Of a stretch of DNA of 64,000 bases, positions 58,066-64,000 are shown piece after piece. Position 1 is the stretch's first letter, and every line of letters starts with the position of its first letter. The DNA is taken from assembly GCA_008477525.1 (NCBI GenBank), contig SPDT01000010.1:434001-498000 (forward strand), read 5' to 3'. The translations under genes were made by a program, and so were the position numbers. Source of the stretch: Hypomyces perniciosus. Lineage: Eukaryota; Ascomycota; Sordariomycetes; Hypocreales; Hypocreaceae. The notes beneath the pieces were generated by a model, which worked only from the letters and a program-made list of their open reading frames with translations, had not been told where the DNA came from and searched no databases.

Positions 58066-58792
58066 ATGGAGGAGGAACGTCTCTGGAAGTTTAGGAAACC
58101 CGAGTGGCTGAACAGCGCCTGGGCGCGGAACGCAGGCGTTTACGGCGCCGGAGCTCTTGTAAGTTACTCACATCCCTTTGGTGTCGGGTTACGGTTCTAT
58201 TGGAGAGTATTGTATATTCTCTCTCTCTCTCCCATTGCCGTAGATGGCCTCGACAGGGTGTTCCACCGCCCTTCGCATACCGATAAACTGACCTCCCTGG
58301 TTTGCTTAGTTCTCCCTCGCTTTCTACGTCATGCTTGACTCAGCAGTGTGGTCCAAGTCGGCCAAGAACGGCTCCAATGTTCACGTCAAATTCGTCGACT
58401 GGCTGCCCTTGGTCTTCTCCAGTCTCGGCATGCTGATCATCAACTCGGTCGAAAAACAGCGCCTCAGCGCCGATTCCTTCAGCTACAGTGGGTCTGGCGT
58501 TGCATGGAAGGCGCGGGTAGTTCTTTTCTTGGGATTTGCTTCTCTTGCAGGCGGCATGGCCGGAGGAGTAACAGTCTTTGTCTTGAAATTCGTCGTCCCT
58601 GGTGTCGGCATGCCGGCTCTGGGCATGGGCATTGAGAATCTTGTGTGCAATGCGCTCGTCGGGTTTAGGTGCGTCTCGATCTGTTTTATCGTCCCATCCA
58701 GGTGGTCTATCTTGCTAATGCAGCGCAGCTCCGTTGTCCTCTGGATCAGCCAGAATATGGAAGATGAGTACTCCTACAACCTTTCGCTGTAA
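58066..58792 (+). CDS. VPS68: Vps68 / TMEM50 family membrane protein
   Basis: Three exons, 58066-58158, 58310-58668 and 58729-58792 (introns 151 and 60 nt), 171 aa. The UPF0220/TMEM50 family has four predicted transmembrane helices. Yeast Vps68 associates with Vps55 at endosomes and is needed for traffic out of the late endosome and for lipid transfer to vacuoles. The helices seen are RNAGVYGAGALFSLAFYVML, DWLPLVFSSLGMLIINSV, KARVVLFLGFASLAGGMAGG then TVFVLKFVV, and NLVCNALVGFSSVVLWISQN. The C-terminus NMEDEYSYNLSL is family-typical. The acceptor is the second of two AGs (58726-58728), because it alone restores the VGF-SSVVLW join. Confidence 0.92.
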
Positions 58793-59400
58793 CAGGTCGT
58801 TGAAGTATTGAGGGAAGAGCGGGTTTAATGGCGTATCTGTTTGGATCGGGCGTCTTTGGGCCCCATGTGGTATTTGGAACGCGTTGGCATATGCATCAGA
58901 CGAGGTTCATGATGACTGAACGTCTCCAAGGTCGGCCCCGTATGGATGATATTCGGGCCCGTTCGTATCAGTGTTTGCGCTGGGGTCTTTGTAGTTAACG
59001 TAACGTCTTGTATTGTATAACAATTTCTTTCCCATTGTTTTATCAATAGATCCTTGATTCTGTTGCGAGTCGTATTCATAAAATGACACACAAAAATCAC
59101 GATTGTAGCCTGGAACATAATGCTGCTACTATTACTACCTTGATACTCTGTTGAGACGCACTCATGGAGTGAATGTTAGTAGAGCCAGCAGGTGCCAAGT
59201 CGTCATTTTAGCGCCCTGGACCCCCAAAACATGCAAGTAGCTCCGTACCGTGTTAAACATGGAACCTTGAACCCTCCAATCATTGAAATCGACACTGTCA
59301 TCAAATCTCATCATAACACCAACCCATCAATACATCTCTGCCCTTGCACGGAGTACATACTCTAACATTCTATTCGCGTATTGACTACAAGCCTGCAACC
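58793..59400. other. Intergenic, VPS68 to small unknown gene
   Basis: These 608 bases lie between two plus-strand genes and hold the VPS68 3' UTR and the next promoter. A partial ACGGAGTAC word lies about 50 bp upstream of the next start. No ORF of interest was found. Confidence 0.5.
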
Positions 59401-59982
59401 ATGAGCGAACGCACTCGAGGAGCCACTTCCCGCCTGACCAGAAGCGCAGCTCCCATCTCAAGCGCCAAGCAAAGCCTCTTTCGAAGTCAGTTGATGAGAC
59501 GGCCTGCAGCCAGTTCCTCCAACTCCGCAGAGACTATGCGCCTAGACGTCGATATGGCGTCTGATACCTCTGAAATTGTTGTCCGCGATCAGCATGGCGA
59601 GATTGAGATAGGGAACCCTCCGACCCCTATCGTGGATGACGAGGAGGAGCTTCAGGCGCTGGAGTATCAACAGGAGACTGAGAGTATGAAACTGCTTTGG
59701 CCATGTTTTTTATAATTTGGTTATTTTATCGGAAGCTAAAGGCTATCATAGAGGAGAAGCAGCGGCTGGCAGAGGCGGTTAGACATCACCAAATCAGCCA
59801 CAGCTCTGTACCTGATCAACCTGACGGTCAGTTCAAGAAAGGGTGCGTTTCGTCATGAGTTCGTTGCTAACTTTCTTCACTCAGCCCTTCTTGAAGCCGT
59901 ACGAGAAAGTCTCAGGGCCAAGGTATCCGCATTAGCAGAAGATAACTGGATGTTTGAACCAGAGGAGCAACCACGCCCTTGA
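59401..59982 (+). CDS. Small charged coiled-coil protein, unknown
   Basis: Three exons, 59401-59683, 59752-59826 and 59885-59982 (introns 68 and 58 nt), 151 aa; not recognised. The model is supported by consistent phase at both joins, GTATGA/TAG and GTCAGT/CAG signals with a GCTAAC branch site in intron 2, and a plausible protein. The N-terminus is basic and Ser/Arg-rich (MSERTRGATSRLTRSAAPIS). An acidic middle (DDEEELQALEYQQETE) leads into a helical segment (KEKQRLAEAVRHHQ), then a second amphipathic helix (LLEAVRESLRAKVSALAEDN) ending WMFEPEEQPRP. This is the profile of a small nuclear or kinetochore/chromatin subunit, but that is only an impression. The stop is 108 bp from the GET4 stop on the other strand. 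Confidence 0.6.
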
Positions 59983-60090
59983 TAAAGGTGGTTTGTTGCC
60001 TCTTTATGCCATTGCCAGTTGTCTATGTTGCTGGATACATATGATACATCACCTATTCGTTCTTAGTCGCCGCCTATCCCATGACAGGAT

Positions 60091-61131
60091 CTAATCCAAC
60101 CCTTCGGCAGCTGGTGCGTCTGTACCCCGCAGCCCAGGCCGCCGTGTCTGTTGCGGTGCACCACCTCCCCCACCGAACAGCCCGCTCATCATATCCATCA
60201 AAGGGTTGCTCGCCCGCGGCTTGACTATGCCAAAGTACATCTCTCCAATCATCTCTAGTGGCTCGGCCCAAGCATCCGCTTCATCTATTTGTGTCGCGTA
60301 TTTCGAAACCAAGCCCTTGTAGACCTCGGGGGCCCCGCGTTGGATGGCTAGAAGGAGCAAGCCCAGGAAGTTGAGGAGTGGCAGGCTAGGGAAGATTCGG
60401 ATATCGGAGCTCGCGCTGGCAACGTCTTGGACGCCGAGGGCTGGGTTATCGCTAGTGAGGGCGCTGGTGAAGAGTCGGTAGCAGGTTGATGCGGCGCGAA
60501 CATTGCCTATCAGTAGGTATGGGAGGACGGCTCGCGCCGCAAAGTGTGGTGCCAAATGAGCCTCCCCTTCTTTATACCATTCATACTCCATCTTGAGAAG
60601 GACCTCGGCGGAGTCTTTGGTCCCTAATATCAAGTGTCGTTCGGCTTCGTATGTTTCGTGTTCCTCGGCGTATAGTGATCCAGCGACGTGGTGAAGCTCC
60701 GGATCACCAGCAGGGTACTCGCCAAACTTGACAGACCACCTAGAGTAAGCTGTTAGCTTTATCCACAAGGTATCCAAGTTTAAGTCCTCCTACCCCATCG
60801 TCTCGGCAATGAACTTCTTCCTCGTCGGCTCTTCCGGATCAAACAACCGCAGGCATGTCAACAATCTCCCCTTACTCGTCGAATCCGGCTTCAGCTCCGC
60901 TTGCTTATACACATCCACCATCATGACACACAAATCACCACCACTTCCCCCTTGGCCGGCCTTTAGCAGCGCCTGCGCAACATTGTAGAGTATGTCAATC
61001 GCAGCGGGCCAGTTCTGTGTCTTGATGTAGCGGGAGGCGGCGACCCGTGTCTGCTGCTGCGCTTCGTAGTAGTCGCCATCGGTGATCTTCTCCTGTAGGC
61101 GGGCGACGATGCGATCGACCTTGCTGGCCAT
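60091..61131 (-). CDS. GET4: GET complex subunit Get4
   Basis: Two exons, 61131-60794 and 60739-60091 (intron 54 nt), 328 aa. Get4 is an alpha-solenoid that, with Get5, links the Sgt2 chaperone to the Get3 ATPase, handing tail-anchored membrane proteins to the ER route. Visible features are the N-terminal helices (VDRIVARLQEKITDGDYYEA then QQQTRVAASRYIKTQNWPAA), YNVAQALLKAGQGGSGGDLC with the Get3-facing surface, and GDPELHHVAGSLYAEEHETY. YEAERHLILGTKDSAEVLLK and MEYEWYKEGEAHLAPHFAAR follow. The C-terminal helix and a Gly-rich tail (MDMMSGLFGGGGGAPQQTRR) are typical of fungal Get4. The exon join restores Met-Gly-Trp in frame. Confidence 0.94.
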
Positions 61132-61388
61132 GGCGTAGCTCAGGAAGAAGCGCAGTGACGGGCTACTTGCGGAAGTAAAGGCTGGGTTTGATATTCAAGA
61201 TCTGAGAGGTTCGCGGGTGGAAGTTGTATGAGGCTCTATGGAGGGGTTCAAGGTGGGAGAAGCATCACGCATCAATCAGGCTTAGCGTCCATGGTAGAAT
61301 GTGCTGGCAAGCTGTTGCTACTAGTCTGCCTTTAAGCTATATATACTGTCATAATACCTGTATCTTTCAAGCGATTACATCAGCACTA
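61132..61388. promoter_or_regulatory. GET4 upstream / tRNA-Gly upstream
   Basis: These 257 bases lie between the GET4 start (minus) and tRNA-Gly (plus). A TATA-like segment (about 61336-61345, TATATATAC) lies some 45 bp upstream of the tRNA. It may serve the tRNA. Confidence 0.4.
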
Positions 61389-61460
61389 GCGCGAATAGTG
61401 TAGCGGTTAGCATGCATGCTTCCCAAGCATGCGACCCGGGTTCGAGTCCCGGTTCGCGCA
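61389..61460 (+). tRNA. tRNA-Gly(CCC)
   Basis: A 72-nt intronless cloverleaf. Acceptor GCGCGAA pairs with TTCGCGC, with A as discriminator. The anticodon loop TTCCCAA gives anticodon CCC (reads GGG), and the T arm is CCGGG-TTCGAGT-CCCGG. A downstream T-run (TCTCTTTTTG, 61461-61470) is a pol III terminator candidate. Confidence 0.96.
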
Positions 61461-61844
61461 TCTCTTTTTGCATTTTTGCCAAATCTGTAGACTACCCCAT
61501 GCATGAACGTATCTTTTTGGTGTTTTCATGACTGAAACTGAGGGGCGACGAAGGAAATACTGTAATACTATTATGGAGTACTGCTATTATAGTAGACAGC
61601 TCGTTTGGTATTGCAACTTTGAAAAAGGTATTACTATAGAAATATCCAGCCCAGAGGCAATGCTCAATTATCATAGGTTTTCTACATACATATATCATGA
61701 AGGCAAGACCGTCTTCTACTGTGTCGTCCATGAGACGTGCCAAGATATATGACCTTGCCCACTTGCCTTATCGGGGTGGTTCTGTCCAAGGATTCCAAAA
61801 GTTTCTTTTAATTCAACCCAAACTATTCGCTTTCCTACTGCCGG
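61461..61844. other. Intergenic, tRNA-Gly to POM34
   Basis: These 384 bases begin with the tRNA terminator T-run and end at the POM34 stop. They are A/T-rich in the middle (61550-61720). No gene was recognised. Confidence 0.5.
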
Positions 61845-62669
61845 TTAGTGAACCCAAGCGCTCCCAGATGATCTTCTTCCCTTCTCATACAACCACTTGT
61901 TATTCAGTCCAATGCTCGTCCGCTTTCCTCCCGCAGGACTTGGGGAGACGGGTTCTGGGAACAAAGTCGAGGAGGTGCTTGCTCCGAAAGGGCTGCCGGA
62001 GCTAAATGATGATCTCCTGTTTCCCAGACCACCAAAACCCTTCTGCATTAATGGGCTGCTGACTGGCGAGTACTGAGAGCCCGAGCCAACAGCTGGACTC
62101 GCTCTGTTAGATAGCGGTGAGCCGTTATAGCTAGCCTTGCTGCCAACAGAGCCGGCAATCGAAGGTGTACGTGAATACCGTGGCGGAGTGCTAAACTTCG
62201 CGTCGGGGGTAGGTGGTATGGCAGAAGGGTCAAGGCCCAGCAGCTTCCGCTGGGTTGTCGTTAATGGGATGTCGCCGAGGTCGTCCTTTGGCCGAACCAG
62301 AGGTAGGCATGCAACGCCTATCTGAATAAACGGCAGCAGCTGGAGGAGAAACCATGCCCAGCTGAGGTAAATTCGAAACGACTTGGGGAGCCTGTACCTG
62401 AGTTAGTCCCGTATCCATGCTGACAACCGAGCCTTTTTTTCTCACATTTGCGCGTCGATCTTGAGCCTTGCCAGGAGCTGGACGGACCAGATGGCCAACA
62501 AGGCGGCAATATTGTACGCTATTCGTCGCACATTCTTCTCGGAGAAGGTGGTTGCGTCGCGTCGTCTTGTGATTTCGTCGAGTCGAGGATGCCTCCAAGT
62601 GCCCGGACTGTCTGAGGCTGCCGCCGCGGATGCTCCTTTCACAGGCGTCGACTTGACCGGAGTTGACAT
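61845..62669 (-). CDS. POM34: Nucleoporin Pom34
   Basis: Two exons, 62669-62446 and 62397-61845 (intron 48 nt), 258 aa. Pom34 is a membrane nucleoporin of the ring complex (with Pom152 and Ndc1) that anchors the nuclear pore. Two hydrophobic segments flank a short loop: NVRRIAYNIAALLAIWSVQL and RIYLSWAWFLLQLLPFIQIG (then VACLPLV). The conserved linker RPKDDLGDIPLTTTQRKLLG follows. The Ser-rich C-terminal part has the family blocks STPPRYSRTPSIAGSVGS, SYNGSPLSNRASP and the end NNKWLYEKGRRSSGSAWVH. The splice join gives AQM-YRLPKSFR. Assignment rests on the two-TM plus Ser/Pro-rich tail architecture and these blocks. Confidence 0.85.
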
Positions 62670-63493
62670 CCTACAGGAGTGGCCAAAGATTCAGAGATTC
62701 GGGGGTTGTGGTGCCTGCTACGAGGTTTTGCCTGGTGCGACTGTTCGTGAGCCAAACAAAGCTCCAGAGGCTGGACAAGGAAAAGACGTGAAAGATGAGC
62801 ACCTGCCACTTTTTCCCGCCGTCCAGGAGAGGCAATCTGTCCGTGAAGGGTTCGCCTGAGGGTTCGCTATGGGTTAGTAGTTTCGCTGAGTTGGCCGGAG
62901 CCGTGTTGGAGCTGGTCACTCCCGTCGCCGTCTGAATGTTTACGTTGGATAATACGGAGTATGATACGGGAGTTCAAGAGAGCAACGGCAAATAGGTAGA
63001 TCCAGGTCCTGCACACCAATAGGGCGGTGGACTTTCGGATGCAGCGTGAGTACCTGGTACTAGCGCACGGGCCAAATGCACCAGCGCCCCAGTAGTGCAG
63101 GTACCTTCGGCTTTCCAGTGAAAGCAAAGTCTAGCGCATCGCAACGCGCCTCTCAGCAGTCTAGTCTTGGGAGGCAAGGCAAGGTACTTCGTAGCCTTTT
63201 CGAGCTTATTCTTATAATATTGCGCGCCTCAACCTGATCCCCCGAGTAACCTTGGCCCATTCTCCCCAGTTTCTTTCAAAATCACCATCCTTTGTCATCC
63301 CCACGCATCGCCACCAGCAGAGCACGCCCTGTTTTCCGTCAGGCGCAACTCTCTGGAAATCGGCCCCTGCATCATATAATAGCTATGCGCCATTGATCGA
63401 TCCGTCGCCATCGCCAACGACTCGCTTCCGCACCCTTTAACCCTCCGAATCATCAAGCATCCGCATAAAGCATCCGCACAAAGCATCCGCGCC
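62670..63493. promoter_or_regulatory. Divergent promoter, POM34 / IES1
   Basis: These 824 bases lie between divergent starts. A near copy GTACTTCGTAG is at 63184-63194, and imperfect tandem CATCCGCAyAAAG units precede the IES1 start (about 63459-63490). No coding sequence was recognised. Confidence 0.5.
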
Positions 63494-64000
63494 ATGGCTG
63501 CCTCGCCCAGCTCGGTTGCGGCCACCTCGGAGATCGAGCAACCAAGCTCGCCCGCGCAACCTGAAGGCAAATCATTCGTCTCGCGTGTAGACCTCGACGA
63601 TGAAGAGACCACAATTATGGGCACATCCGATGTCGCTGACAAGCCAGCAAGGAGCAAGGGCAAATCCAAGGATAAGGAGAAAGACAAGGACAATGCACCA
63701 CAGATTGGCAAGATCCGGCATTTGAAGAAGGAAGACGGAGAGCCTCTTTGGCGAAAGGACATCCAGTATGACTTCCTTCGGGCCGTTTTCGACAACGAGC
63801 AAAAGGTCTTCACCAACTCGTACGACTCCGAAGTGGGCAAGCAATGCTTTGCCGATCTCTACATCGATACCATGGCACGAAGCTCCAAGACAAGTAAAGT
63901 GCTGAGGGACAAATTAATGAGTGACAGAGCCGCCGCCAAGGGCATGGCGATGGTCTGTTTGTTGGTCAATATGGGCCGCATGAACACTACGCTCAACTGT
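63494..64000 (+). CDS. IES1: INO80 complex subunit 1 (partial, runs off right edge)
   Basis: The first 169 codons are visible, with no stop before the window ends. Ies1 is a subunit of the INO80 chromatin-remodelling complex. The N-terminus is Ser/Ala/Pro-rich and acidic, followed by a Lys-rich patch (KSKDKEKDKDNAPQIGK). The conserved domain then begins: IRHLKKEDGEPLWRKDIQYD, FLRAVFDNEQKVFTNSY, CFADLYIDTMARSSKTSKVL, and RAAAKGMAMVCLLVNMGRMN. These match the block I recall for fungal Ies1 proteins. The start at 63494 sits in a good Kozak-like context (GCCATGGCT). No intron is needed in the visible part. Because the 3' part is missing, the length and any C-terminal features cannot be checked. 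Confidence 0.85.
   Translation, partial: MAASPSSVAATSEIEQPSSPAQPEGKSFVSRVDLDDEETTIMGTSDVADKPARSKGKSKDKEKDKDNAPQIGKIRHLKKEDGEPLWRKDIQYDFLRAVFDNEQKVFTNSYDSEVGKQCFADLYIDTMARSSKTSKVLRDKLMSDRAAAKGMAMVCLLVNMGRMNTTLNC

Overview
The window is nuclear DNA from a filamentous ascomycete (Pezizomycotina), most likely a Sordariomycete and plausibly Hypocreales; the order-level placement is inference from protein flavour and intron style, not from a search. The evidence is genes with one to five short introns (mostly 43-120 nt, GTRNGT donors, CTAAC-type branch sites, YAG acceptors), a canonical six-exon fungal actin gene with a 7-nt first exon, and a tRNA gene carrying a fungal-type intron. I support 21 protein-coding genes (20 complete, one running off the right edge) and two tRNA genes. 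No CRISPR array, intact transposon, rRNA gene or biosynthetic cluster was seen.

Layout. 1-3.16 kb: no gene recognised. 3.16-9.16 kb: URM1(-) and ELP2(+) head to head, then a serine-palmitoyltransferase small-subunit-like gene(-) and a mitochondrial GGQ release-factor-like gene(+). 9.6-11.3 kb: actin(-). 11.3-14.2 kb: long spacer with tRNA-Arg(UCG). 14.2-16.3 kb: FES1(+) and mitochondrial uL5m/MRPL7(-). 17.8-25.8 kb: a ubiquitin-specific protease ending in a polybasic CaaX tail(+), TOM40(-), and a 6-phosphofructo-2-kinase with a damaged phosphatase site(+). 25.8-35.07 kb: a 9.3-kb stretch without a recognisable gene, ending in a C/T-rich leader before GSK-3(+). 37.9-50.3 kb: CBP80(+), an RFTS-domain protein(-), PUS4(+), a Sec2-domain protein(-), exosome CSL4(-). 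50.3-54.8 kb: Yor1-like ABCC transporter(+). 55.5-64 kb: Csi2-like protein(-), VPS68/TMEM50(+), a small unknown protein(+), GET4(-), tRNA-Gly(CCC), POM34(-) and the 5' part of INO80 subunit IES1(+).

These are mostly housekeeping genes. Several touch tRNA and translation: URM1 and Elongator (U34 thiolation and mcm5 modification), PUS4 (psi55), two tRNA genes, a mitochondrial release-factor relative and a mitochondrial ribosomal protein. Many genes are divergent pairs sharing a promoter. The URM1/ELP2 pair is the most suggestive, because both products act on the same wobble uridine.

The strongest unexplained signal is a family of 11-bp palindrome-like words (GTAC-NNN-GTAC with centre TTC, TCC, GGA or GAA) scattered through non-coding DNA. 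I count 14 exact copies by eye, where chance predicts about 0.06, and none lies in a called coding exon. The most interesting single protein is the CaaX-tailed deubiquitinase. I did not find an obviously new multi-gene system.
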